A stretch of 64,000 bases of DNA from Acanthosepion esculentum (GCA_964036315.1 OZ038488.1:67684842-67748841); one strand, 5' to 3'; positions 12,501 through 24,114 are shown, counted from the first letter of the stretch. Notes: a model not told the origin generated them from the letters alone. Made by a program: numbers and translations.

Positions 12501-12900
12501 GATATTACTTACCTACCATACCAAAAATGTGACATGGGCATTAATGAATTAAGATGTTTCTTTAAATATTAAAATAAAATGTGCAGTATCTGGTAAATGT
12601 GGTGGATACGTGAAAAATTCTCAATCAAGATGCATCAGTTTTTGCTTGATCACCAAAGAAAATTGCAGTCTAGCATTATCCTGGCAGAATATTATTTTTT
12701 TTATTCTTTTTCTTATTCTGTCACTTGTTTTCGACTAATAAATCAACAAAAAATATGTAGAATAAATTTTGCTAATGGATATTACTTTGTATTTGCTTGA
12801 GCTATGCCGACCATCACTGTCCTGCATCAAGTTCATTAGAGTGGCATTCTGTATCATTACATAGTTGCTGGCTGGTCAACCAGTTTTTGATGACTTTATT

Positions 12901-13004
12901 ACTGGATGTTATGTGGTGTCTTCGCGACTGGATGTTATGTGGTGTCTTCGCGACTGGATGTTATGTGATGTCTTCACGACTGGATGTTATGTGATGTCTT
13001 CATT
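12901..13004. repeat. 26-bp minisatellite, four units
   Basis: Four head-to-tail units of 26 bp beginning ACTGGATGTTATGTGGTGTC. Units 1 and 2 are identical; units 3 and 4 carry G-to-A changes. The array ends 64 bp before the splice acceptor of the first visible LYRM1 exon. Confidence 0.95.
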
Positions 13005-13068
13005 AATGTAATTTTATTTTATTTTCTATTTATTTACAAGAGTCTTTTTTTTTTTCCTTTACATGCAG

Positions 13069-13294
13069 GCTTCAGTGAATATCTGCGGATGGTTCAGATG
13101 TCAATGTGGAAATATCTGCTTCTGTTATGAAAAAAGAAATGGCCTCACAAAAGCAAAGGGTCCTCTTCTTGTTTCGTAAAATATTACGCTTGGGCAGAAC
13201 CTGGGAAGCCATGTCAGGCAAGAGAGAGGACACCCTCACCGAAAGGGCTTACATTGCAAGTGAAGCAAGCAAGCTCTTCCGACAGAACAAAGAT
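13069..13294 (+). CDS. LYRM1: LYRM1 homologue, first coding exon
   Basis: LYR-motif proteins act in mitochondria, where the motif docks with the mitochondrial acyl carrier protein; LYRM1 itself has no firmly settled function. A T-rich tract and CAG acceptor precede 13069, and the donor is GAT|GTAAAT after 13294 (phase 0). An in-frame TGA at 13076-13078 puts the start inside this exon. ATG 13127 gives 56 codons here; ATG 13139 is the alternative. The motif region reads VLFLFRKILRLGRTW, so the canonical LYR is LFR. Then come EDTLTERAYI and EASKLFRQNKD, aligning without gaps to vertebrate LYRM1 as I recall it. The predicted protein has no obvious cleavable signal. Continues at 21652. Confidence 0.88.
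13089..13130 (+). promoter_or_regulatory. Upstream ORF overlapping the LYRM1 start (ATGA)
   Basis: ATG at 13089, with further in-frame ATGs at 13098 and 13104, opens a 13-codon frame. It ends with TGA at 13128-13130, overlapping the LYRM1 ATG at 13127-13129 as ATGA. Such an overlap could limit LYRM1 translation or force reinitiation, perhaps at ATG 13139. Whether these ATGs are in the mature transcript depends on the acceptor at 13067-13068 being used. Confidence 0.6.
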
Positions 13295-14559
13295 GTAAAT
13301 TTATTTCCCTTCTTTGTTGTTATAATCTGTTTAATTGTTCTTTTACTTTGTTTTTATTTATAAATGGTGAGATTGAAAAGATTGTACGTACAACATAAAT
13401 TATACTTATAGGCTTTAATCCTCCAATACACCCAATACCATATTTCCCATCTGTATTTGGAGGGAACCGCCCTAGCTTTTTATTTCATTTACAACATTGA
13501 TTGACTTATTTGAAAAACAATTTAACCTCTAATAGATAAATAAAATGACGTAGTACCGATATCTCTTGATTGGTAGAAGCATCAGAATATTTTTATTTTT
13601 TATTTTTTTTTTGATTAATAAATTTTCAGTAAAGACAATGAAAAGTAAAAATCACTGAAATATTTTAATATTGTCTAAAGGGAGAATATTTGGCATGTAA
13701 ATTTTTTATTGAAGGGAAATAATTCGTATACATACATTTGTAATTTGAGTTGAAAAATGGTTACTTTTTTTTTTTGGACGGAATATAAGACACATATTCT
13801 CTTCCTCACCCAAAAATGGTTTTAAAAAATATCACGCTGCTTCATATATATGAAGTTGGCAAATTTTATCTGCAACACTCACTACTCTAGGAGATGTAAT
13901 TTTAAATATGCCTCAACAGTCAACGCACTCAAATTATCATCCACTTGGGATCTACAAAGAAAGAGGCATAACTGAAAATAAAGACTAAGTAACGCCTCGA
14001 ACTACAGAAAATACCTCGAAAAACGCATTTTAAATAATTTAAATATCTTCTTTGAAATTAAATTTTGGTTTTTATTTGAAAGACACATTAAAAGAAAAAG
14101 AAATTTCAGTGTGTAAAATTATTAGGCATTTTTAAAACCTTGTCACGTTCTTTCATCTCTGATCAACTCCTGGAACTGCCATTATAGACGAAAAATATAC
14201 AGCAAATTTAAAATCTTTTAAAATTCTAATTTTTGTCTTAGCAATGTGTTTTCAAGCTATTTATATAAGGATTAACTAACTGCATTTTGTAAAAGTAATA
14301 CTTAATTTTTGCTTAAAATATAATGAAAATAACATTTACACAAAGAAGCCTGCAGCCAGTGTCATAGGACAACAACAGTAGTTTTGTCAAGTCATCCCTG
14401 ATTAAAAAGTGTGCAAAAAATTAAAAGAAATTAAAGAAATATGGAACGCCAGTAGTGCAATAATCAAGATATTGTTTAATGATTAACTTTAGATAATTTA
14501 TTTATTTAAGAATATAATTTTTTTTTATGTAGGTTCCTCCAAAGATTCGTTAAAAATGA

Positions 14560-14830
14560 GCAGACATAATGAAAAAGTGCCCAAAACTTAATAAAAACAA
14601 TTTGTGTTATTACTAAGAGGAAAGATCAAAGGATTTTGATGAAAAATCTTTTTTTAAAACCTAAATTTTGGTTAAAAATCTTGTTTTTCTGGTGTCCATA
14701 TGGGACCATGAATTTGTGTGGAAAATTTGAGTGTCTTTTTATGGTGCAAAATACATTTATTTGGAAATTCTTGCAAGAATCGGATAATTGTCGGATTTTA
14801 TTGAAAGTTTCAGGGCTTATTCCCAAATGA
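14560..14830 (-). repeat. Dispersed repeat, inverted relative to 18740-18980
   Basis: The reverse complement shares blocks such as ATTAAAATCCGACAATTA, TTGCAAGAATTT and TTTGGTCTTTCCTCTTA-like sequence with 18740-18980. No coding sequence was recognised. Confidence 0.65.
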
Positions 14831-15971
14831 ATTAAATATATTTTTAAATGTTTCTTTTTAGAAAATTTTTTTTTTTTTTTGCATTTGTTACCCACCCCCA
14901 TCTCATTTAATTTTATGAAATTTCAAGAAATTCTTTTTGTAGGGCTTAATGTTTATATTACTTATAAAGACAAGTCCTAGTTGAATTTAAATCATCAAAT
15001 TCTTTTGGCTAAACAGGGCCCCTGCTTCTGTTATAGAAAATCTCAGAATTGTAAAATGCAATAAAACTAAGACATTATTTAATTAGAAAAGTTTTTAATT
15101 GCTTTTATGCATAAAATATATTATGAATACTATTATCTTAAGAAAAAAATTATTTTTAGCTGAATAATGAATTTTAACAAAAATTGTTTTCATTTTTAAT
15201 TTCAATTAGAATAATTTGTAAACTTTTAAATCTTCAAATTTTGTATTAATTTTGTAACAATCAAGTGATATTGCTATTAAATAAGGATACATGACATACT
15301 GAAAAAAGTGTCTGTGTGTCGGGTGGTGGGGGGGTTTGTTGATTGTCTGGAAAACTGACCCCCCCCCCCAATATTTCCACAAAGTTTTCTAATAAAATAA
15401 CCTATTCAGTATACAATGTCCTCATTAATGAATAGTACTGAAAATTTTGTTTGAATCAAATAATTACCTGATTTGGAAAAAAAAAATAAAAAAACAAAAA
15501 AAACACTTAAAACTGGAAGCGGGGTAGTATTTAAAAAAAATTTTTTTTTTTCATTTTCATTTCAGGGGGGATAAAAAAAGGACATTTTTGTGGTACCTGG
15601 GGAAATATCATTAACAATAAAATACTAACCTGGGATGTACTGATAAATAAACTAAAATCTTTTTCCCTCCAAATATGTCCTGGTGTGCCACTAATATACC
15701 CATGTATCTTTAATGTTGTCAAATATAGTACTTATTAGTGAAAAAGAAAATGGTTAAAAAAATTATTCCATAAAAAAAACTTTATACAAAATCAAGGTAT
15801 GTTATTGTTTCATAATGAAGTCTTTCTGTCGTGTCATATAGTTGATGCAGTTAATACAGTATATAGTTTATCTGGCTGGCCATTTTAATACTGTTGTGTT
15901 AATATTATTATAATATACAATATTTAAGTTTTGCCAACTATGGCATAGAGGCTGCAGTTGATTTTTATATT

Positions 15972-16897
15972 TTAAAGCAGAACGTTTTACTCAAAAATTC
16001 TCCTCAAATTCTACTTTTGACTCATGTGGAGTATCTTTGTTTGACTTTCCACTTAAATCTGAGGCTCTATTGAGTGATATGCATATAACTCTGTCCAGGG
16101 TGTGTTATCATCTCTAAACTAGATCCTCTCAAAGTATGTGAACTTGATGGTATCCCTGCAATAGTCCTTAAGAAATGTGCTCCCAAACTGGCTCCTGTTC
16201 TCCCTAAACGGTAAAATAAGTGCCTTGCTGCTTCTTGTTTTTGTCCTTGTTGAAAATCCTATTCTGTTGTTCCTGTTTTTAAGAACACTGCCAAAACATC
16301 TGATCCTTTTAACTATCAGGTTATTAGCCTTTTGCCTCTTTTTAGCAAAGTACTAGAGAATCTAATCAACTCTGAATTGTTTAAGCATCTCACCTTGCAG
16401 GATTTTCTTTACAATAAGCAATATGGCTTTTGCTAGGTCAACTGCTGATGTGTTAACAGTTATTGCTGAAAAAGTTTATCAAGCTTTAGGTAAGAATGAT
16501 GAAACTCTGACTGTTACTTTGGATATCTCGAAGGCATTTGACAGGGTTTGGCATACTGGTCTTCATAAGTTGAAAGGTTATGGTATTTCTGGACAAATTT
16601 TGAACTGTTTCAGACTCTGATATCAAATGATGAAAAGAAAATGGCCCTGAATGGCCACTCTCCTAGATCATTTTGCATTGATGCAGGCATTCCCCAGGGC
16701 TCTATCCTTGAACATGCGTTGTTCCTAATTTTCATCACTGACCTTTCTGATGGCATCAGTTTTCCAATCAGTATCTATGCTGATTGCACAATGATTTATT
16801 CCTGTCTCAATAATAAGTCTGAGCAGTTTGATAACGTCAAATTTGCAGCTGATCTAAAAAATGATCTACTTTCTGTTGTTAGCTGGAGCAAGGAATA
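15972..16897 (+). pseudogene. CR1/Jockey-like LINE reverse transcriptase (copy C)
   Basis: The best-preserved RT of LINE family A. Blocks in order are a pre-RT segment (15972-16240), QYGF (about 16420), VTLDISKAFDRVWH with the first catalytic Asp (16507-16550), LKGYGISGQ (16570-16600), AGIPQGSILEHALFLIFITD (16684-16743), and the catalytic box, where YADD has become YADC (about 16776-16788), then FAADLKNDLLSVVSWSK. Frameshifts occur near 16430 and 16620. The copy stops abruptly at 16897, where minus-strand gag sequence begins. The YADC change alone would abolish activity. Confidence 0.88.
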
Positions 16898-16904
16898 GAT
16901 CCTC

Positions 16905-17790
16905 ACCCTATGTTCAATATTAACAAGACCTGCTACCATTTGCAAAGCAACCATGTCCCTGGAGTAGTTTACTTGCTGGCTACAACCACTTTCATTTGAG
17001 CAGGTAACCACAAATTCACGAAATATTGCTCAGTCTCATAGTTGGGCTAAGAAATAGGTAATTGACTCACCCTCTTTTTGTCTCATAGTATGGAAGTTCT
17101 GTCTGTGCACCTCTTTGTGTAGTCCCCTAACTGCAATGGGCCGTATTTAAGATAGAAGTTATTCCACAGTGGTAGAGTTGAGTATTTCAGCCCTCACGAG
17201 ATTCAAATAGCAACCTTTTCACCTTGGGGGAATACATTGTCTTTAGCTCATTGTGAATCTCTGCTTTGTTGGTCACTCTGCACATTTCCTTTTACTGGGT
17301 CCACAAGTCCATAAACAATGCCCAGTCACTGTCTATTGTGTCCGGCTCAATTGTGGGTTGTTCTGGTTTCCTTACGTTGGACATACCAGACCTGTCGCGA
17401 AGCCCTTCCTCTGAAAGTGCTATATTCTCTCTTTACAACTCGGCCATTTGTTGCATAAGTTACACATATTGTTGATCCATAACCGGTGGGGTTGTCATGT
17501 TTCCTCATATGGCTACACCAATGCTGTGTTTTGTTAATAATCTTCGCAAGGTTTTGCTTTGCAAATATGTATTGTTGGTATTTTTCAAAGTTAAAATTTT
17601 GTTCAATATCCTATCAGCGACGCCATGTATAATGTCTGAAGTGAGGGCAGACTACTCACCAGGCTCTGTTGCCAGTGTATCCGCCTGTCCTACTTCACAG
17701 ACAGTAACTGTTTTGACATGTTGACAGCCTGATGACAGGCCTGATGTTGTTCTATGGAGACTTTATCTGTAAAACATAACTGAAGAAAAT
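16905..17790 (-). pseudogene. LTR-retrotransposon gag and leader fragment
   Basis: On the minus strand, from about 17500 downward, a broken gag reads MDQQYV, then a TIDSDWALFMDLW-like block (about 17300-17340), EMCRVTNKAEIHNEL, then a block near 17060-17120 and MVALQMVAGLVN near 16925-16960. These are features of a gag found in many invertebrate LTR elements. The leader at 17600-17650 includes TGGCGTCGCTGATAGG, which has the look of a tRNA primer-binding site. No LTR boundary was fixed. Stops and frameshifts are frequent. Confidence 0.55.
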
Positions 17791-18739
17791 GATGTGAGCG
17801 CCTTTTTTACATAATTTTTTAGTACTTGATAATCTTAAATATTTAGGAAAATATTCTTTGTAACCTAATGTTTTATTGTATTTTGGAAATTAATTTAATT
17901 TTTATTAATATTGATTTTTTATTTAATACTTATTTATTAATTTATATTTAGTACTTATTATTTTTTTATTTTATAATTTATTTTTATATTTTATTTATTT
18001 TTCTTTTATTATTTTTTCAATAATTTTATTTAATAATGATTATATTTAATAATTATTTTATTTATTATATTGTATGTATTATTATTATTACTTATATACT
18101 ATATATCATTTTATTTTTAGGTGTTACCTTTTTACTTAATTTTAAAAAAAATAATTCTTCTCCAATTTTTAAATATCTTTAAGTAATTTCCCTTATATAA
18201 ACTATCTATTGACGTTTTTTTACTAGCATAAATTTGTTTTTTTTAATTTTTTTAATTTTGTGACTCTGTTTTAAAACAAAGTTAAGTGGTTAATATTTTG
18301 AAATATAGGTCATGGTTATTTTAACTGCTTAATTGAACCAGACACTCCCACTTCTACCCAGTTTTAAATCTGCGATTTCCTCCTTAATCTCCTTCCTCTC
18401 TGGCTTTTGTCCTTTTCTTATATTTTTCTCTCTTTCTCTTGCTTTATTCCTTTAATGTCTATATTCTCACTATAATATTGCAAATCTATGTAAACTTATG
18501 TCTAAACATTTATTCTCTCTTTCTTTTTTCTTTTTCTTTCTCCCTATCTATCTTCTTCGTCTTCTTTTACTCTTTAAATGTTTAAATTTAGACTTTTATT
18601 TAATTTCCTAACATCTCTGAATTGGTAAGGTCCACAAGAAAATCTGTGGATCGAAATAGCTATTTCCCAAATAAGGTAGTTTTGAATTGTTAATTTACCA
18701 AGATTTTCTAAAAACAAATTTCAAAAATAATTTCATTCA

Positions 18740-18980
18740 TTTGTGAATAAGTTCTGAAAATTTCATTAAAATCCGACAATTATTTGATTTTTGCAAGAAT
18801 TTCAAATTATTGTGTTTTTAAGGCTAAAAAGAGACGCTAAAAATTCCCTATATAATCTTTGGTCCACCCGCTGAGAAAAGAAAAACACGATTTGTAACCA
18901 AAATTTCAAACGTCCTAGAGAGGATCAAGCAATAATAAAAACAAAAATACTTTGGTCTTTCCTCTTAATAAAAAATATTT
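18740..18980 (+). repeat. Dispersed repeat, partner of 14560-14830
   Basis: Opposite orientation and clearly diverged. It includes AAAATCCGACAATTATTTGA and CTTTGGTCTTTCCTCTTAAT. Confidence 0.65.
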
Positions 18981-19035
18981 TGACGATAAAATTTTAACAT
19001 AAATAATTTGAACATAACATACATATTTTGACGAT

Positions 19036-19089
19036 AAGAAAGGCACAAAATTGATAAAACATTTTTTTATCAAGTTTTGTGCCTTTCTT
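19036..19089. repeat. 25-bp inverted repeat
   Basis: AAGAAAGGCACAAAATTGAT at 19036 is matched by its near-complement ending at 19089, with about a 4-base loop. It lies in an AT-rich stretch with no other recognised element. Confidence 0.85.
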
Positions 19090-19719
19090 CTACAATTTTA
19101 AGAGTACCTAATTTAACGTCAACCAAGGGAGGCAACTGTTGATAAGAAATGTATGAGTAAATTCTCTTGGAATTTACAGTTTTCTTTTTGAAATGCAAAT
19201 CTAGCAATAGAGTTTTACCTGAATTTTTGCGATGAATAATTATTCATATTAAACACTGATTTGTTTGGATTCGTGTTTTCATCTTGGTTGTTATTGTCGC
19301 AACTTTTTTGCCGTCCTAAATTCTAGCCTTTTTCAGGTGTCAGTAATTTTGACCCAAACTACTTATTCACTTCACAAACATTAAAGAACTCAAAATCTTT
19401 AACTCCTAAATACACGACAGTGTTAAGCTATATACGATAGTTCCATTTGAAGGGGCAATAAGTTTTCTGTTAGTTTCTATCAAAAAGTGGTCGTGAGTTC
19501 AGTTCTTGGGTTGGGTAGTGCAAAAAATGTCATCTACACTGCTTCAGTAGAGGCAGCTAGTGATATCATCAGGGATAATTAAGTTGGTAGAATTAACTAG
19601 TATGCGATCTCTTCTTGCATAGACGGGAGAATGCAAATAATCTACTGCTGTGGATTAAATGTGGAGTTCTGTCTGAAATTGATTTTTGTAGCATTTATGA
19701 CAGACCCGAGAGAAAGGCC

Positions 19720-21200
19720 GAAATATTTTAACAACAATAACAACCAAGAAAGAGGACATGGGGTTAAAATAAATCTCTGCATAATAACAGTGAATAATAA
19801 TAGCAATAGGGAATAACAAGAAAAATAGTACTGAATAATAACAATAACAGTGAATTGTGGAGTGAAGATGGAAATAAACACCAAGATGACAAAAAACGGT
19901 TTCTGAGTTAGAGGATTGCACATTCAACCAGTTAATAAATGAATATTTTGAAAATAAACATTTAACATTTTTTAACCAATTCCGACCAACAATTAAAAAA
20001 AATATGCTTTGTGATCCCTTCAAGGGTTATTTAAGCAAAGTTTCTAGATGGACAAAACCAATAAGGAGAGACAGATGGCAACAGTTCACAATGTTCGCTC
20101 AGCTTAAAAGATATTGCCTTACTCATTCTCCTGTTGTCCTCACCAAGCTATGTGACACTTACACTTACCTCTTCACTTTTTTCCTTGCCTCTTCTTTCTC
20201 ACACACACACACAAAGAAATCCTATTTCTTTTCATCTAAAAAAGTGACTAGAAACAAGAACTGTAAAAACTTTAACATACATGCTAAGAAAAATTTAGTT
20301 GTAAAAAATATAAAAATATCTTATATTCTTGTATCCAAACACATTTTTTGCCTTTTTCTTTGTTGTGGGTTGAATCAATTCTACTGCAGAATAACAGCAA
20401 CAATAACAATAATGTTAACAATAATAACAGCAGTGATTAATAACAATGAATAACAACAACAGAGAATAATAACAATAGTGAATAGTGTCTTGGAGTTCAG
20501 TGTTCCTGGTCACAGAGAGGTTAAGCTAGACCTAGGAAGACGTGAAAGAACTGCATTGGGTAGGATATGCGGGAGTGTGGCCTTGTCCACATTAGTTCAT
20601 GTGAGAGCTAGCCGACTGCTGCTTTCCTTAGTCACTGGGAAACCTGCAGTAGTATAATCAAAGCTCCGGATCTTGAGTTGACTTGAATAACAACAACAAT
20701 AATAATTGAATAATAACAATGAATAATAGAATAACAATATTGAATAACAACAATGAATAACAGAATAATAACAATAGTGAATAACAACAATGAATAACAG
20801 AAAATAACAATAGTGAATAACAACAATGAATAACAGAAAATAACAATAGTGCATAATAACAATGAATAGCAACAATAATAATTGAATAACAACAATGAAT
20901 AACAGAAAATAACAATAGTGCATAATAACAATGAATAGCAACAATAATAATTGAATAACAACAATGAATAACAGAATAATAACAATAGTGAATAACAACA
21001 ATGAATAACAGAATAATAACAATAGTGAATAACAACAATGAATAACAGAATAATAACAATAGTGCATAATAACAATGAATAGCAACAATAATAATTGAAT
21101 AATGACAATGAATAACAGAATAATAATGAATAACAACAATAACCAAATAATAACCATGAATAACAGAATAATAAAATAGTAAATAACTCAATAATAACAA
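19720..21200. repeat. AAC/AAT-rich tandem array with 37-bp higher-order unit
   Basis: Three blocks (19720-19860, 20390-20490, 20685-21200) consist of AATAAC, AACAATG and AATAGT-type words. In the largest, a 37-bp unit beginning GAATAACAACAATGAATAAC recurs with longer variants containing GAATAGCAACAATAATAATT. Long open frames on the minus strand here (Ile, Leu, Tyr, Cys-rich) are artefacts of the repeat. A non-repeat block lies at 20500-20685. Confidence 0.9.
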
Positions 21201-21651
21201 GAGTAATAGCAATATCACTTATTAATGTTTCAACTTTTATTTCTTTCTGGTTAATCTCGCTCACTTTTTATCATTATTCGCACACAGATTCAACAATCTT
21301 GCAACATTGATCAGAAATAAAGAATAAAACTCTGAACAGAGAGGGATTCTTTACACAAAAAAAAAAAAGATTTCAACTTCGGCCTTGTTAGTGGCTTTTT
21401 TTCTTTTTTCTTCTTTTCAAATTTCTGATCGGTCTGGTTTATTGACCGTCATATCTTAGTAGTCTGGGAATTACAGTTAAAGATAAAGGAAAGAATGAAG
21501 AAAATAAATAAAAGTTAATTATTCTAATTTCTTTTATCAATAACATTTTTATCTACTTAGCAAAGTTCTGATAAAAGACAAAGATGATTTTAAAAATTTC
21601 CTGATTTCTAGAGTCACTTGTTCTTGCACACTTCTTTCTTTTCTTTTTAAG

Positions 21652-21712
21652 ATTAAAAATGCGGCTGAAATCGAGGAACACATCAAAGAGGGTGAAGTTC
21701 GACTAGAACTAG
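21652..21712 (+). CDS. LYRM1: LYRM1 homologue, second coding exon
   Basis: This 61-bp exon has a strong polypyrimidine acceptor (TTTCTTTTTAAG before 21652) and a consensus donor CTAG|GTAAGT after 21712. It enters in phase 0 from the first exon and leaves in phase 1. It encodes IKNAAEIEEHIKEGEVRLEL plus the first base of the next codon. This aligns without gaps to the LYRM1 helix just before its LHYKIPYPRP signature, as recalled from the vertebrate protein. The match in phase and alignment is the main argument that this short exon is real. Confidence 0.88.
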
Positions 21713-22269
21713 GTAAGTCTGCATATCAGGACATTTAAATATTCTGACTTTGATTACAATTGTCAACCAGAGATATTCTTTTTTGACAGCAAACACTTTT
21801 CTATTTAGAATTTACTTGATTGCATTATAAATTATTTCTGTCTTTGTTTATCAACTTTATTCCCCAAAAAATGATGTACAATAATGTTTTATTCAATTAT
21901 TTTATTATTCACCATTTATTTGCAACAACTTCTTGCCACTTGACAGGCAGGTCTTCACTGAGTAAAATTCCACAGCTTTTGGCTTGTGTAACAGAGAGAG
22001 TTTGGGAACCACACACAAATATTTTTTTTTATTGAAATTGGAGCCCATTTGTAATTGGGTCATTAGGAAGACAATGGAAGATGATAGATAATTTTTATCA
22101 ATTAAAATTTGAAATCGAGCTTACTAAGGCTATGAGGAACTTTGAAATTCACATGATTTTGAGTTGAAGGCAGCACTCGTGATAATTGCGTGCAGGCCAA
22201 GGGTCGATTTATGATCAGCCAGGTTTATCTATATAAACACGCACAGAAATCTGTTGACAGAGTGGTTGG

Positions 22270-22645
22270 CTTGTCTGTCGTCAAGTGCAGTTAAGCTGGG
22301 TGGAGAGATATCAGAGATTGAAAGTGACGTCAGAGATTGGAACAAAACGCCCACTAACATGTGCTGTTGATATAAGTACAAAGAAGCGAATTACTCCTCC
22401 AACATCTAAGACTGCTACTGCTATTATTATTACTACCACTGGGAACGGAAACATCGAACAAGCTACAATAATCAAAAGGTGGCTTTTGGGCTCGTTTGTC
22501 TTCAAGTACAGTCGAGCTGGGTGGAGAGATATCGGAGACTGGAAGTGATGTCAGGGTTTTGGAACAAAACTCCCCGCTAAAATGTACTGTTAATATAAGT
22601 ACCAATGCTTCTGCTACCATGAAGGTTACTACTACTGTTACTACT
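22270..22645. repeat. Two-copy tandem duplication, 221-bp period
   Basis: AGCTGGGTGGAGAGATATC occurs at 22294 and 22515, and the flanking sequences match at roughly 80%. The first copy has a perfect CRE-type octamer TGACGTCA (22325-22332); the second has TGATGTCA. Both copies end in runs of ACT/ATT triplets. Confidence 0.85.
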
Positions 22646-22649
22646 GCCG

Positions 22650-23660
22650 AGGAGGAACACAACTATAAACTTTAAGCCACGCACAGAAATCTTTATCTCT
22701 CCATTGCAAGAGTCGTATATCATTCTGAGACGATTTCATAACAAGCTAATCACAACCCACCCTCTCTCTGTCTAGAATCCAGTGTATGAGTTTTTACGTC
22801 AATTATTTTATTTTCTGTAACCTGTTTCTTTTCTATACTATTCTTTTCTGCTATATAAAAGACATTAACAATTCAACCATTGAATAGTTATTTGTCCGGC
22901 TTTCTGCGGATATATATATTTTTTTTTTTTTTTTTTTTTTGGTGCATTCTAAATTTCTTAGCACAGACTCTCCAGCCGTGTCTACATCTTCAGTCGACCG
23001 TGAATGGATGAACATCACTTCTGCTTTCTAGATCAAACCAAACACAATGTGGGCAGGAAGCAGGATTAAACCAGTGGACTGGTCGAATGATCTATGGATG
23101 CTCAGTGGACCTACGGTTACTCTCTTAAGTTCGGTTAAGACCAAGTATACACCTCAACCCAGAGAGTAAGACATCAGAGGTTGAGGGGCTGGGGCGAAAG
23201 CATTAGACCTGAAAATGTTTTCCTCGAACACTTGAATCTTGTTTCTTCAAGACTAGGTCCCCACATATCCTGCTTACTCTTATGCTGATGCAGCAACCTC
23301 CTTCAGTACCCCTCTACCTTGAGTGCCTCTTTGGCCTTGCATAGAGTGAACATTAGTAAAAAAACAAAAGTAAACATAGGATTTGCATGAGAGTCAAAAA
23401 AGCTTGACATAGCTATAGTATGCACATGTCCCCTTTTTGCTTTTCTGGATGGTTTACTTGCTATATTAACGTATTCTTGACCCTAACCAACAGAGCATGA
23501 TATACTTTGATGCTACAGTCAACACTATCAGCACATTATGCATTCATGTAAATAATATTAGTTTGAGATTATAATATTTGAAAATATCTTTTCCCAAGAT
23601 CTCTGGCTTTTGTGATACAATGTATATTAAGATGAACCAGTCTTATAGTATTTGGTTGAT

Positions 23661-23661
<1 letters not shown>
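22650..23661. other. Unclassified stretch
   Basis: Contains a T-run near 22918-22941 and mixed sequence (23000-23340) of moderate GC without a recognised frame. Confidence 0.5.

Positions 23662-23696
<35 letters not shown>
23662..23696. repeat. (TA)n microsatellite
   Basis: About 17 AT units, immediately next to the 3' end of the SINE at 23701-24036. Confidence 0.95.
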
Positions 23697-23699
<3 letters not shown>

Positions 23700-23700
23700 T

Positions 23701-24036
23701 ACTGCTTATCGACCCTTTGCAGGTTATTTAAAGCCAGAAAATATCTTTGGATTGTAAGAATTTTATAGAAATAATAATTATTTACTGATACAAGTCTCAC
23801 TAATTAACCCATAGCTGGGAGGGGAAGAGGTGGATTCATACCTTTCCCAAGCATATTTGTACATAAGTGAATATCACAAACCCAACTGGAATTGGAACTT
23901 GGCTCTCTGATTTTCAATTCCGTGCTGTTATCTGTTACACCATGTGCATGTCCAATCTTACAATAACTGGTATTCCCAAACGGTCACCTGTCCTGGTACT
24001 AACCAAGATTGATGCTGGTTAAGTTCTTCTGGAGGC
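23701..24036 (-). mobile_element. Compound 5S rRNA/tRNA SINE (family 2)
   Basis: On the minus strand, a partial 5S rRNA-like head (23955-24036, with GTTAAG and GGTGACCGTTTGGGAATACC) is followed by a tRNA-like segment (GGTGTAACAGATAACAGC, B box GTTCCAATTCC), a body and the tail AAATAACCTGCAAAGGGTCG. Compare the full copy at 47590-47973. Confidence 0.8.
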
Positions 24037-24114
24037 ACTGTATAGCTTTTCTTTATTAAGTTGTTAAGTTATTAGCTCATTTTATACCATTCTAGTTTAT
24101 TGATTCTTCTTCTT

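Larger units (their letters stand above)
13295..21651 (+). other. LYRM1 intron (8.4 kb)
   Basis: GT at 13295-13296 and AG at 21650-21651, the latter behind a long T/C tract. It holds a dispersed repeat (14560-14830), a LINE RT (15972-16897), a gag fragment (16905-17790), a second copy of the dispersed repeat (18740-18980), a hairpin (19036-19089) and a large tandem array (19720-21200). The rest (13295-14550, 14840-15970, 17800-18730) is AT-rich and featureless, except for a G-run and C-run pair at 15330-15370. Confidence 0.85.

Noticed and set aside
20597..21264. Three overlapping long open frames (186-210 codons) on the minus strand
   Set aside because: They lie entirely in the AAC/AAT tandem array; all three frames are open because the repeat lacks stops on that strand.
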